A stretch of DNA of 64,000 bases from Streptomyces sp. ML-6 (GCF_030116705.1 NZ_JAOTIK010000001.1:3367001-3431000), one strand, 5' to 3'; shown: positions 42,991-52,689, counted from the stretch's first letter. Numbers and translations are program-made. Notes: generated by a model from the sequence alone, not told the origin.

Positions 42991-45900
42991 TCAGCGGCGC
43001 GGGCGGCGGCCCCTGCCGGAGCGGCCCTGGTCCCCGTCGTCGAGGTCGCGCCGGTCGCCCAGCAGCTCGTCCGCCAGCGTCGGCAGGTCGTCCAGCGGGG
43101 TCTCCTCGGCCCAGTCGGGGCGGGGCCGCCGGCTGCGCTGCTCGTCCTCCCACCGGCCCTGCGCCGCCTGCGGGTCGCCGATCTGCGGGAGCTCACGGGT
43201 GCGCTCGTTCTCGCCCTCCGGGGCGGAGTCCGCCGGCTGCTCGTCGCGGAAAATGCCCCGCGGGACCCGGTCCTCCGGACGCGCCGACCGCGTCTCGCGC
43301 GGCTGCGCGGCGTCCCGCACCGGCGGAAGGACCGCCGTCTCGTCCGCGGCACCCGGCGTACCGGGCCGGTCGTCGACCTTCGGGAGCATCGCCGTCTCGG
43401 CCTCGTCGGAACCCGTGGCCGGGGCGGCCGGCGAGGGCACCTGCTGCGTCACGTCGTTCGGGTTGACGATCGGCGTCGGGACCGTGATCTCGTTCTCCGG
43501 CACGGAGGCGGCCGCGGCGGCCTCCGCCCTGGCCCGTTCCGCCGCCTCGGCGGCCTCGGCCTCGGCCCGACGGCGCGCCTCCTCGGCCCTCAGCAGCGCC
43601 TCCTCGGCCTTGCGCTGCTTCTCCAGCCGCAGCGCCTCGGCCTCCTTGCGCTGCCGTGCCTCCTCCTCGGCCTGACGGCGCAGCCGGGCCTGTTCGGCCT
43701 CCCGGGCAGCTTCCTCGGCCTCGCGGCGGATCCGCTCCTCCTCGGCCACGCGCCGGGCTTCCTCGGCCCGCTGCCGGGCCTCCTCCGCCAGGCGTTCGGC
43801 CTCGCGGCGGCGTGCCTCCTCCAGCTCGCGGGCCTTGCGCTCCTCCTCCTCGGCACGGAGCTTGGCCAGCTGCGCCTGCCGCTCGCGCTCCAGCCGCTCC
43901 TCCTCGGCCTTGCGCGCCGCCTCTTCCTCGGCCTTGCGCCTGGCCTCCTCCTCGGCCGCCCGGCGCGCCTCCTCCTGAGCCTTGATCTCGGCCTCGGAGA
44001 GCGGGAGGAGCTGGTCGAGCCGGTGGCGTACGACCGTGGTGACGGCCTCCGGGTCCTGGCCCGCGTCCACCACCAGGTAGCGGGTCGGGTCGGCGGCGGC
44101 CAGCGTCAGGAAACCGGCCCGCACCCGGGCGTGGAACTCCGGCGGCTCGGACTCCAGCCGGTCGGGCGCCTCGGTGAACCGCTCCCGCGCCGTCTCCGGG
44201 TCCACGTCCAGCAGCACCGTCAGATGCGGTACGAGTCCGCTCGTCGCCCAGCGCGAGATCCGGGCGATCTCGGTCGGGGACAGATCGCGGCCGGCGCCCT
44301 GGTAGGCGACGGACGAGTCGATGTAGCGGTCGGAGATGACGATCGCGCCGCGCTCCAGCGCCGGGCGGACGAGCGAGTCGATGTGCTCGGCCCGGTCGGC
44401 GGCGTACAGCAGTGCCTCGGCCCGGTTGGAGAGCCCGGCCGACGACACGTCGAGCAGGATCGAGCGCAGCCGCTTGCCGACCGGGGTCGCCCCCGGCTCC
44501 CGGGTGACGACGACCTCGTGGCCCTTGGCCCGGATCCACGCGGCGAGCGCCTCGACCTGGGTGGACTTGCCGGCGCCGTCACCGCCCTCCAGGGCGATGA
44601 AGAACCCGTTCGCGGCGGGGGCGACGGCCGGGTCGCCGCCGCGCAGCGCCTCGCGCAGGTCGCGGCGCAGCGGCACGCCGGAGCGGTCGTCCGTCTTGGC
44701 GAGCACGATCGCGGCGACGGGCAGCAGCAGCGCGCCGATCAGCATCAGGGTGAAGGCCGCCCCGCCGTGGGCGAAGACGAAGTCCCCGGCGGTCAGCCGG
44801 TGGGTGCCGATCGCGGCGGCCAGCAGCGGACCGCCGAGCGCCCCGAGCGCGATGAGGACCCGGGCGACGGCCTGGAGGTGTTCGGTGGTCCTGGCCCGGC
44901 GGGTCTCCTCGGTCTCCTGGTCGACCAGGACGTGACCGGTGTGGGCGGCGACCCCGGCCGCGTACCCGGCGAGCACCGCGATCATCAGCACGGTCGCCGT
45001 GTCCGGCACGAGGCCCATCGCGAGGAGCGCGATGCCGGTGGTGGCGGTGGCCAGGGCGAGCAGCCGGCGCCGCGACAGGGTCGGCAGGACCTTCCCGGCG
45101 GTGCGGATGCCGAGGCCGGTGGCGCCGGTCAGGCCGAGGACCAGCAGGGCGAAGGTGGCGGGTCCGCCGCCCAGGTCGGCGGCGTGCAGCACGGCGACGG
45201 CGGCAGCGGCGGCGATGCCCCCCGCGACCGTGGCCGAGGCGGCGACGACCAGCGGGACGGCCCCGGTGCGGCCCTTGTCGGGTCCGTTGCCGCTCGACGG
45301 GCGGCGCAGGCCCTCCAGCGGCGAGCGCGGGCGGGGCGTCTGCGTGCCGGGCAGCTCCAGGAAGTACAGGACGGAGATCGAGGCCGAGAAGAGCCCGGCG
45401 GCGAGGTACGAACCGAGGGCCGCCTGGTGGATCGAGAACCACTCCAGGCCCGAGCCCAGCAGGTTGCCGATGAGCGTGGCGACCAGCAGGACGGCCGCGG
45501 CCACGGGGATCGCGGCGAAGTCGGTGCGGATGGAGAGCCGGCGCAGTGCGTCGAGGTGGTCGGGCAGCGGGCGCACGGCGGCGCCCTCGATGGGCGGGGC
45601 GGGCAGCAGCGCGGGGGCCGCGCCGTCCTTGGCGACCGTCCACAGGCGTTCGGCGGCGCCGGTCACGAAGACAGTGATGAGGATCATCATGAGCGCCTTG
45701 TCGGGCATCCAGTCGATCCACAGCGGCGCGACGACCAGCAGCGCGAGCCGCAGCCCGTCCGTGCCGATCATCAGCCACCGCCGGTCCAGCGATCCGCCGG
45801 GCGCGGTGAGCGTCGTCAGCGGGCCCAGGAGGACGGCCCCGAAGAGGAGGGTGGCGAGGATCCGGGCGCCGAACACCGCGGCGACGGCAAAGGCCGCCCC

Positions 45901-46125
45901 TCGGTACCCGGTCCCGAATGAGCCCTCCTGGACCGCCGCTTGCAGCGACATCAGCACCAGCACGAGAAGGGCGAGTGCATCGCCGATACCGCCGACGAGC
46001 TGCGCGCTCCACAACCGCTTCAGCGGGGGAACACGCAACAGGGCTCGTACGGCGCGCTCGCGTGAGTCTGCGGCAAGTGTGTCGGAGGTGGGGCTCACGA
46101 CCGTTGGCTGCTCGGCTCGCGTCAT
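42991..46125 (-). CDS. tmk: thymidylate kinase fused to an N-terminal MFS-like membrane domain and a C-terminal coiled coil
   Basis: A 1044-residue three-part protein. Residues about 30-475 are an MFS-like membrane domain (about 12 helices). Residues about 505-708 are a complete thymidylate kinase: P-loop EGGDGAGKST, DRX motif ISDRYIDSS, and the lid region LDVDPETARERF. Residues about 710-868 are a highly charged Glu/Arg/Ala coiled coil, and the rest is an acidic Pro-rich tail. The kinase makes dTDP from dTMP for DNA synthesis. The same fusion is annotated in other Streptomyces. The kinase is thus tied to the membrane; whether the membrane part transports anything is unknown. The start is ATG 46125. 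Confidence 0.93.
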   Translation of the reverse strand: MTRAEQPTVVSPTSDTLAADSRERAVRALLRVPPLKRLWSAQLVGGIGDALALLVLVLMSLQAAVQEGSFGTGYRGAAFAVAAVFGARILATLLFGAVLLGPLTTLTAPGGSLDRRWLMIGTDGLRLALLVVAPLWIDWMPDKALMMILITVFVTGAAERLWTVAKDGAAPALLPAPPIEGAAVRPLPDHLDALRRLSIRTDFAAIPVAAAVLLVATLIGNLLGSGLEWFSIHQAALGSYLAAGLFSASISVLYFLELPGTQTPRPRSPLEGLRRPSSGNGPDKGRTGAVPLVVAASATVAGGIAAAAAVAVLHAADLGGGPATFALLVLGLTGATGLGIRTAGKVLPTLSRRRLLALATATTGIALLAMGLVPDTATVLMIAVLAGYAAGVAAHTGHVLVDQETEETRRARTTEHLQAVARVLIALGALGGPLLAAAIGTHRLTAGDFVFAHGGAAFTLMLIGALLLPVAAIVLAKTDDRSGVPLRRDLREALRGGDPAVAPAANGFFIALEGGDGAGKSTQVEALAAWIRAKGHEVVVTREPGATPVGKRLRSILLDVSSAGLSNRAEALLYAADRAEHIDSLVRPALERGAIVISDRYIDSSVAYQGAGRDLSPTEIARISRWATSGLVPHLTVLLDVDPETARERFTEAPDRLESEPPEFHARVRAGFLTLAAADPTRYLVVDAGQDPEAVTTVVRHRLDQLLPLSEAEIKAQEEARRAAEEEARRKAEEEAARKAEEERLERERQAQLAKLRAEEEERKARELEEARRREAERLAEEARQRAEEARRVAEEERIRREAEEAAREAEQARLRRQAEEEARQRKEAEALRLEKQRKAEEALLRAEEARRRAEAEAAEAAERARAEAAAAASVPENEITVPTPIVNPNDVTQQVPSPAAPATGSDEAETAMLPKVDDRPGTPGAADETAVLPPVRDAAQPRETRSARPEDRVPRGIFRDEQPADSAPEGENERTRELPQIGDPQAAQGRWEDEQRSRRPRPDWAEETPLDDLPTLADELLGDRRDLDDGDQGRSGRGRRPRR

Positions 46126-46431
46126 CCGCCCAGCCTATCCGGAGCTGCGGGGTCCCCGGAGGCCCCGTCCGAACATACGGGCGCCCGAGCAGTTCCGGCG
46201 TCCGCGGTCCACCCGGAGCGTCCCGCCCCGGCCTGTGCTTTCCGGCCGCCCGGCCCGATGCGCGCGGGCGCCGGCGCGCACGCCGACGCCCACGCCGAAG
46301 GGGCCGGGTCTCCCCGGCCCCCCATTGACGTACCCGGCCATTTGGCGTACCCAGCCCGCGCACCCGGCCGCCCTGTCCGACCGCCGTTTCCGCAGTGATC
46401 CGACGCGGAGGGCCACTCCGGCCCCCGGGCC
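46126..46431 (-). terminator. intergenic region with the topA terminator (46300-46321)
   Basis: A 9-base-pair hairpin (46300-46308 with 46313-46321, loop of four) lies about 110 bases after the topA stop on the minus strand. The rest of this 306-base gap is GC-rich with no gene; it must include the tmk promoter. Confidence 0.55.
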
Positions 46432-49290
46432 TCAGTCCTCCACGGACGCCGCGGCCGTCGCCTTCTTCGCGGCCGTCGCCTTCTTCGCCGTCGTGGTCTT
46501 CTTCGCGGTCGTGGTCTTCTTCGCCGCCGTCTTCTTGGCCGCCGCCGTGGTCTTCTTGGCGGTCGTCTTCTTCGCGGCCGTCTTCTTGGCCGGGGCCTTC
46601 TTCGCCGTCTTCTTCTTGGCGGGCCCCTTGGCGCGCTTCTCGGCGAGCAGCTCGTAGCCGCGTTCCGGCGTGATGGTCTCGACGCTGTCGCCGGTGCGCA
46701 GCGTCGCGTTCGTCTCGCCGTCGGTGACGTACGGGCCGAACCGGCCGTCCTTGACCACGACCGGGGCCCCGCTCACCGGGTCCGTGCCCAGTTCCTTCAG
46801 CGGCGGCTTGGCGGCGGCCCGGCCGCGCTGCTTGGGCTGGGCGTAGATCGCGAGGGCCTCTTCGAGCGTGATGTCGAAGAGCTGCTCCTCGCTGGTGAGC
46901 GACCGCGAGTCCGTCCCCTTCTTCAGGTACGGGCCGTAGCGGCCGTTCTGCGCGGTGATCTCGACGCCATCGGCGTCCTCGCCCACGACGCGCGGCAGCG
47001 ACATCAGCCTGAGTGCGTCGGCCAGCGTCACCGTGTCCAGGGACATGGACTTGAAGAGCGAGGCGGTGCGCGGCTTCACCGCGTTCTTGCCGGTCTTCGG
47101 GGTGCCCTCGGGCAGCACCTCGGTGACGTACGGGCCGTAACGCCCGTCCTTCGCGATGATCTGGTGCCCGGTGACCGGGTCCGTGCCGAGTTCGAAGGCG
47201 CCGCTGGGCCTGGCCAGCAGTTCCTCCGCGTACTCGACCGAGAGCTCGTCGGGCGCCAGGTCCTCCGGCACGTCCGCGCGCTGGTGGCCCTCGGCGTCCT
47301 TCTCGCCGCGCTCGATGTACGGCCCGTAGCGGCCGACCCGCAGCTTGATGTCGTTGCCGACGGGGAAGGAGGAGATCTCGCGCGCGTCGATCGCGCCGAG
47401 GTCGGTGACGAGCTCCTTCAGACCGCCGAGGTGGTCGCCGTCGCCGTTGCCCGCGTCGGAGGCCGCGCCCGCGCCGGCCGTGTCGTCCCCGGCGCCGAAG
47501 TAGAAACGCTTCAGCCACGGGACGGCCTGGGCCTCGCCGCGCGCGATGCGGTCGAGGTCGTCCTCCATCTTCGCGGTGAAGTCGTAGTCGACGAGTCGGC
47601 CGAAGTGCTTCTCCAGCAGGTTGACGACGGCGAAGGAGAGGAACGACGGGACGAGCGCCGTGCCCTTCTTGAAGACGTAGCCGCGGTCCAGGATCGTGCC
47701 GATGATCGACGCGTACGTCGACGGGCGGCCGATCTCGCGCTCCTCCAGCTCCTTGACCAGCGAGGCCTCGGTGTAGCGGGCCGGCGGCTTGGTGGCGTGG
47801 CCGTCGGCCGAGATCTCCTCGGCGGACAGCGCGTCGCCCTCGGCGACCTGCGGCAGCCGCCGCTCACGGTCGTCGAGCTCGGCGTTCGGGTCGTCGGCGC
47901 CCTCGACGTACGCCTTCATGAAGCCGTGGAAGGTGATCGTCTTGCCGGACGCGGAGAACTCGGCGTCCCGGCCGTCGCCGGCCCGGCCGCCGATCTTGAC
48001 GGTGACGGAGTTGCCGACCGCGTCCTTCATCTGGGAGGCGACGGTCCGCTTCCAGATCAGCTCGTACAGCCGGAACTGGTCGCCGGTGAGGCCGGTCTCC
48101 GCGGGGGTGCGGAAGCGGTCGCCGGAGGGGCGGATCGCCTCGTGCGCCTCCTGCGCGTTCTTGACCTTCCCGGCGTACGTGCGCGGCTTGTCCGGCAGGT
48201 AGTCGGCGCCGTACAGCTGCGTGACCTGCGCCCGCGCCGCGGCGACCGCGGTGTCCGAGAGGATCGTGGAGTCGGTGCGCATGTAGGTGATGAAGCCGTT
48301 CTCGTACAGCTTCTGCGCGACCTGCATGGTGGCCTTGGCGCCGAAGCCCAGCTTCCGGCTCGCCTCCTGCTGGAGGGTCGTCGTCCGGAACGGGGCGTAC
48401 GGGGAGCGGCGGTACGGCTTCGACTCGACGGACCGCACGGTGAACGCGGTGTCGGCGAGCGCGGCGGCCAGGGCGCGGGCGTTCGCCTCGTCCAGGTGCA
48501 GCACCTGGCCGGAGCCGGGCTTCAGCTGCCCGTCCGGGCCGAAGTCACGGCCCTGCGCGACGCGGCGGCCGTCGACCGTGCTGAGCCGGGCAGCGAGCGT
48601 CGAGGGGTCGGAGGAGTCACCGGCGCGGCCGGTGGCGAAGGTTCCGGTGAGGTCCCAGTACTCGGCGGAGCGGAAGGCGATGCGCTCGCGCTCCCGCTCG
48701 ACGACGAGCCGGGTCGCCACGGACTGGACGCGGCCGGCCGACAGGCGCGGCATGACCTTCTTCCACAGGACCGGCGAGACCTCGTAACCGTAGAGCCGGT
48801 CGAGGATGCGGCGGGTCTCCTGGGCGTCGACCATGCGCTGGTTGAGCTCGCGCGGGTTGGCGACGGCGGCCCGGATCGCGTCCTTGGTGATCTCGTGGAA
48901 GACCATCCGGTGGACCGGGACCTTGGGCTTCAGGACTTCCTGCAGGTGCCACGCGATGGCTTCGCCCTCGCGGTCCTCATCGGTGGCGAGGAAGAGTTCG
49001 TCGGACTCGGCAAGGAGCTGCTTCAGCTTCCTGACCTGGGCCTTCTTGTCCGCGTTGACGACGTAGACGGGCTGGAAGTCGTGCTCGACGTCGACGCCGA
49101 GCCGGCGGACCTCACCGGTGTACTCGTCCGGGACCTCTGCGGCGCCGTTCGGCAGGTCGCGGATGTGCCCGACGCTCGCCTCGACCACGTATCCGGGGCC
49201 GAGGTAGCCCTTGATCGTCTTCGCCTTGGCAGGCGACTCGACGATGACGAGTCGGCGGCCGCCCTGTGCGGTCTCGCTGGTCGGGGACAA
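46432..49290 (-). CDS. topA: DNA topoisomerase I
   Basis: A type IA topoisomerase of 952 residues that relaxes negative supercoils. It has the TOPRIM domain (RRLVIVESPAKAKTIKGYL, LATDEDREGEAIAWHL), the arch with catalytic Tyr about 335 in FITYMRTDST, and then several Topo_C repeats (each with GRYGPYV or GRFGPYV). Instead of zinc fingers the C-terminus (about 885-952) is a Lys/Ala/Thr repeat tail of the KKTTAKKT type, which gives processivity in Streptomyces TopA. The start is TTG 49290 (after GAGAGAAGAG), the point where homology begins. A TTGACA at 49394-49399 and a leader hairpin (49329-49350) lie upstream. Confidence 0.96.
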   Translation of the reverse strand: MSPTSETAQGGRRLVIVESPAKAKTIKGYLGPGYVVEASVGHIRDLPNGAAEVPDEYTGEVRRLGVDVEHDFQPVYVVNADKKAQVRKLKQLLAESDELFLATDEDREGEAIAWHLQEVLKPKVPVHRMVFHEITKDAIRAAVANPRELNQRMVDAQETRRILDRLYGYEVSPVLWKKVMPRLSAGRVQSVATRLVVERERERIAFRSAEYWDLTGTFATGRAGDSSDPSTLAARLSTVDGRRVAQGRDFGPDGQLKPGSGQVLHLDEANARALAAALADTAFTVRSVESKPYRRSPYAPFRTTTLQQEASRKLGFGAKATMQVAQKLYENGFITYMRTDSTILSDTAVAAARAQVTQLYGADYLPDKPRTYAGKVKNAQEAHEAIRPSGDRFRTPAETGLTGDQFRLYELIWKRTVASQMKDAVGNSVTVKIGGRAGDGRDAEFSASGKTITFHGFMKAYVEGADDPNAELDDRERRLPQVAEGDALSAEEISADGHATKPPARYTEASLVKELEEREIGRPSTYASIIGTILDRGYVFKKGTALVPSFLSFAVVNLLEKHFGRLVDYDFTAKMEDDLDRIARGEAQAVPWLKRFYFGAGDDTAGAGAASDAGNGDGDHLGGLKELVTDLGAIDAREISSFPVGNDIKLRVGRYGPYIERGEKDAEGHQRADVPEDLAPDELSVEYAEELLARPSGAFELGTDPVTGHQIIAKDGRYGPYVTEVLPEGTPKTGKNAVKPRTASLFKSMSLDTVTLADALRLMSLPRVVGEDADGVEITAQNGRYGPYLKKGTDSRSLTSEEQLFDITLEEALAIYAQPKQRGRAAAKPPLKELGTDPVSGAPVVVKDGRFGPYVTDGETNATLRTGDSVETITPERGYELLAEKRAKGPAKKKTAKKAPAKKTAAKKTTAKKTTAAAKKTAAKKTTTAKKTTTAKKATAAKKATAAASVED

Positions 49291-49620
49291 CTTCGCTCTT
49301 CTCTCCGGTCGACACTCGGTGGGCATCCGGGCAGCGCGATGACGCTGCCCACGGTGCTGTCGCTGCGGAGTGTGACGGTACAACCCGCCCCCGTGTCAAA
49401 CGGCAAAAGCCCGCAACGGCCACTCGAACGGTAACCCGACTTCCGCCATTCCTGCCGCCCGGACCACCCCGTCCCCCGTGCGCACGGCCGCTGCCTGCGG
49501 GTTTCGGGGCGCGGTGACGGCGTTACGGGCACCGGGGGCGAGATGCGGACGACCCGGGCGTGTTCCCCGCCACGGTCCGTCGCGCCCCGTGCTCCCCGTC
49601 CGGTGCCGGACGGGAGTGGA
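49291..49620 (-). promoter_or_regulatory. topA upstream region with -35 box and leader hairpin
   Basis: On the minus strand TTGACA at 49399-49394 is a good -35 box, but the -10 (TCACAC or GTCACA near 49376-49370) is weak. An 8-base-pair hairpin (49329-49336 with 49343-49350) would lie in the leader. topA promoters in this genus are known to respond to supercoiling. No gene is seen here. Confidence 0.4.
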
Positions 49621-49818
49621 TCAGACGCGGGTGAAGCACCACACACCGAGAGCGAGAAAGAGTACGCCGAACCCGGTGGCAAGAGCGGCGGAAGCCACGG
49701 GGCTCACGCCGTGCGCGACCGGCGCGCGGTGCAGCACGCGCGCCCCCGTCCACAGCAGCAGTACGGCTCCGAACAGCGCGAACGCCATTCCGGCGAAGAC
49801 CGCGGGTCCGCTCTCCAT
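49621..49818 (-). CDS. very small two-helix membrane protein
   Basis: A 65-residue hydrophobic protein with two helices (about residues 5-24, PAVFAGMAFALFGAVLLLWT, and 42-62, ASAALATGFGVLFLALGVW) joined by a short His-containing loop. GGGAGG 9 bases before ATG 49818 and the balanced hydrophobic pattern support it as a true gene. It lies upstream of topA on the same strand. I do not recognise a family. Confidence 0.72.
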   Translation of the reverse strand: MESGPAVFAGMAFALFGAVLLLWTGARVLHRAPVAHGVSPVASAALATGFGVLFLALGVWCFTRV

Positions 49819-50050
49819 GTCCGTACGCCTCCCTTGTCCCGTACCTCCGGCATCCGGGTATCCCCGTGTCCGGGTATCCCGGTATCCGGGGCCGGTGCCC
49901 CGGTCCCGTGCCCCGGTCCCGTGCACGGGTTCCCCATCCGGTCGGGGGTGTGCCATCCGTCCAGGGGGAGGCTGCCACTCCTGGACGTCGTCGACGCGAA
50001 CCCCGGGTGAATGACCGGATTCGCCGTCCCGGCACGCGTCGCCGGACCGT

Positions 50051-50163
50051 CCCGGCCCACACCGCTCCACCGCCCCGGTCACGTACCGCCGGGCCTCCCG
50101 ATCACGCACCCCCGGGCACCCCGGCCCACACCGCTCCACCGCCCCGGTCACGTACCACCGGGC
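50051..50163. repeat. 44-base direct repeat, period 69, in a gene-free stretch
   Basis: The copies 50051-50094 and 50120-50163 differ by one base. They lie in the 629-base gap (49819-50447) between the small membrane gene and the methyltransferase gene. The gap also has GGGTATCC/CCGGTATC-type short repeats at 49855-49900. No gene is seen. Confidence 0.7.
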
Positions 50164-50447
50164 GTCCCGGCCCGTACTTCCGGGCATCCCGGGCCGCGCA
50201 CCGGCCGGAACCAACCGGAATCCGCGACCCCGGCGCGACGCGGGCGGCAATCGGCCCGCGCCCGCTGCCGACGGGGCGGCTCGTCACCTACGGCGACCCG
50301 GGTCCGCGCGTACGGCGAAACGGGTCCGAACGGGAACGGAGCCCGTAGGGTCGCCGACTGTGGCGGCCCAGCCGCCCGTCGGCCCAGCGGCCCCGTGGTC
50401 CGGCGCCCCGGTCCCAGCGGCCGGAAACCGGAACCGGAGTCACGCGC

Positions 50448-51965
50448 TCATCCCGCCGACGGCGGCACCGGCTCCAGGAAGCCCTCCTCCACCAGCAGCC
50501 GGATCGCCTGCGGGGTCCGGTCACGCAGCAGCACCGGGTCCTCGTTCATCAGCTGGGCGATCGCGTCCAGGATCCGGCCCGCCGGCAGCGTCCCGTCGCA
50601 CACGCCCGCGAAGCCCGCTCCGACGGCGTCGACCTTCGTCGCGCGTCGCATGCCCCGGTTCTGACGGAGCACCACGTGCTCGGGGTCCTCCGCGCCCGGC
50701 AGCCCCACCTGTTCCTGCACCACCTCGGCGGCCAGCGTGAAGCGCCCGGCCAGGAGCGCGGCGTCGTCCTGCTCACGGAGGTAGTCCTGGCGGGCGAAGT
50801 GGGCCTCGACGGCCGGTCCGAGCGGCTGCTCCACCGCGTGCGGCCACTCCTCGATCACGATGGACGGATTCCCGGCGGCGGCCGCGGCGGACCTGCGCAG
50901 GGTGATCCAGCCGAAGCCGACGCCCTTGGTCTTGCGGGCCTCGAACTCGTCCAGCCAGGCGTCGTACCGCGCCGCGTACTCGGCGGGGTCCGTACGGTGG
51001 TCGCCGCCGTCGCGCAGCCACAGCTCCGCGTACTGCGTGACGTCCTGGACCTCGCGCTGCACGATCCAGGCATCGCAGCCGTGCGGGATCCAGGAGCTCA
51101 CCCGGCTCTGCCACTCCTCGCCCTCGACGTGCTGCCAGTTGGCCAGGAAGTGGGCGTACCCGCCCTCGTTCAGCCGGTCGCCCGTCTGCCGCACCAGGGT
51201 CCGGCACAGGTCGTCGCCGCCCATCCCGCCGTCGCGGTAGGTGAGCCGGGCACCGGGCGAGATGACGAACGGCGGGTTGGAGACGATCAGGTCGTACGTC
51301 TCCGTGCCCACCGGTTCGTAGAGGGAGCCCTCGCGCAGCTCGGCCGGGGCGACGCCGGACAGGGCGAGCGTCAGCCGGGTGAACTCCAGCGCCCGGGGGT
51401 TGACGTCGGTGGCCGTGACCCGGGTGGCGTGCTGCGAGGCGTGCAGCGCCTGGATGCCCGAGCCCGTACCGACGTCGAGCGCGGAGGCGACAGGCGTACG
51501 GACGGTGATTCCGGCGAGCGTGGTGGACGCCCCGCCGACGCCGAGGACCACGCCCTCCTCGCGCGAGCCGATGCCGCCCGCGCCGCCGACCGCGCAGCCC
51601 AGGTCCGAGACGATGTACCAGTCCTGCCCCTCGGGCCCGCCGTACGGCCGCACGTCGACCGCGGCCCGCACCTCGTCGCCGGTGCGGGTCACCCAGCCGT
51701 CCTCGACGCACTCGGCCAGCGGCAGCGCCGCACGGGCCCGCTCGTACGGCACCGGGTGCTGGAGCAGGAAGAGCCGGACCAGCGTGTCGAGCGGCGATTC
51801 GCCCCGGGTGGCGCGCAGCGCCGGGACCGTCTCGCTGCGGGCGAGCGCCGCGTAGGCGGGCGCGCCGAGCAGGTCGAGGAGCCCGTCGGCGGTGAAGTCC
51901 GCGGCGAGCAGGGCCTCGCGGAGCAGGGGCGAACGGTCGGGCGCGGGGAGGCTGGTCGTACTCAC
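50448..51965 (-). CDS. class I SAM-dependent methyltransferase (HemK/RsmC-like)
   Basis: A 505-residue protein with a Rossmann methyltransferase core. SAM-binding motif I is ALDVGTGSGIQAL, motif II-like TATDVNPRAL, and the amino-group N-methyltransferase motif NPPF is in IVSNPPFVISPG. NPPF enzymes methylate Asn/Gln or exocyclic amino groups of bases. The N-terminal 140 residues are a winged-helix-like domain and the C-terminal 150 residues are family-specific, as in Streptomyces proteins annotated only as methyltransferases. The target (release factor, rRNA or DNA) cannot be decided. The start is GTG 51965. A hairpin upstream separates it from the lipoprotein gene. Confidence 0.87.
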   Translation of the reverse strand: MSTTSLPAPDRSPLLREALLAADFTADGLLDLLGAPAYAALARSETVPALRATRGESPLDTLVRLFLLQHPVPYERARAALPLAECVEDGWVTRTGDEVRAAVDVRPYGGPEGQDWYIVSDLGCAVGGAGGIGSREEGVVLGVGGASTTLAGITVRTPVASALDVGTGSGIQALHASQHATRVTATDVNPRALEFTRLTLALSGVAPAELREGSLYEPVGTETYDLIVSNPPFVISPGARLTYRDGGMGGDDLCRTLVRQTGDRLNEGGYAHFLANWQHVEGEEWQSRVSSWIPHGCDAWIVQREVQDVTQYAELWLRDGGDHRTDPAEYAARYDAWLDEFEARKTKGVGFGWITLRRSAAAAAGNPSIVIEEWPHAVEQPLGPAVEAHFARQDYLREQDDAALLAGRFTLAAEVVQEQVGLPGAEDPEHVVLRQNRGMRRATKVDAVGAGFAGVCDGTLPAGRILDAIAQLMNEDPVLLRDRTPQAIRLLVEEGFLEPVPPSAG

Positions 51966-52000
51966 CCGCCCATTGTGGCCGCTCCCACCGACAACGGCAG

Positions 52001-52031
52001 CGGCCCGGCGCCCATCGGGGCCGCCGGGCCG
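52001..52031 (-). terminator. hairpin between lipoprotein and methyltransferase genes
   Basis: A perfect 10-base-pair stem (52001-52010 with 52022-52031) with an 11-base loop lies 50 bases after the minus-strand lipoprotein stop and 36 bases before the methyltransferase start. Confidence 0.65.
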
Positions 52032-52080
52032 TCCGCACAGCCGGTTCCGCGTTCCGGCGGGGCTCCCGCCCGTCGCCGGG

Positions 52081-52689
52081 TCACGCCTTCTTGCTGGGTG
52101 ATCCGGATGGCGTGGTGGAGGACTTCGGCTGCGTCGAGGCCGTCGGCTTCTGACAGCCCTTCTGCTTGGCCATCGCGGCGCCGACCTCTCCGGACTGGAG
52201 CTTCTTCAGCGCCTTGTCACCGCTGTTGCTGATCTTGTCCAGTTCGTCCGCGATGCCCTTGAGCCCGTCGGCGAACTTCGCCTGGTCCTTCGTGTCCAGG
52301 GCGTCGACCTTCTTCTGCAGGTCCGCGTACGCCGCGGAGGAGGCGTTGAGTTCCTTGACGGCCTCCTTCTGCGTGGTCTCGCCGCCGTCGACCGGCGGCG
52401 GACCGGCCGACTCGACGGCCGCGCCCAGCGCCTTGTACGCCTGCGAGATCTGCTGGAAGGCGGCCGAGTCGGTGCGCTGCACGTCGACGGGCTTGCTGTT
52501 GTCGGCGGTCTGCTGCTGGATGTCGGCGTTCGCGTTCGCGATCTTCTGGAGCTGGGGCTGGACCTGGTCGCAGACCTGCTTGGCCCAGGCGTTCACCTTC
52601 TCGCTCTTGTCGTCGTCGCTGCTGCAGCCCGACAGCGTGATCACCAGTACCGCACCGCCGGACAGTGCGGCCGCTAGCTTCTTGTTCAC
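52081..52689 (-). CDS. small lipoprotein, helical
   Basis: A 202-residue lipoprotein with a signal (VNKKLAAALSGGAVLVITLSGC) and lipobox LSGC. The mature part is mostly helical and Gln/Lys/Ala-rich (coiled-coil-like, about residues 30-160), with two Cys (KQVCDQV, QKGCQKP) and a Ser/Thr/Pro tail. It resembles the small secreted lipoproteins conserved in Streptomyces near hppA; function unknown. The start is GTG 52689, with GGAAGGGA about 8 bases upstream; an in-frame upstream ATG at 52707 is possible. Confidence 0.82.
   Translation of the reverse strand: MNKKLAAALSGGAVLVITLSGCSSDDDKSEKVNAWAKQVCDQVQPQLQKIANANADIQQQTADNSKPVDVQRTDSAAFQQISQAYKALGAAVESAGPPPVDGGETTQKEAVKELNASSAAYADLQKKVDALDTKDQAKFADGLKGIADELDKISNSGDKALKKLQSGEVGAAMAKQKGCQKPTASTQPKSSTTPSGSPSKKA

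Noticed and set aside
40119..43352. Very long minus-strand open frame across the hydrolase, holB and the tmk end
   Set aside because: It is a shadow frame: low-complexity Arg/Pro/Gly composition, no domain, and it crosses three genes with clear motifs.
49329..49350. A riboswitch in the topA leader
   Set aside because: There is only a single 8-pair hairpin, with no known riboswitch core.
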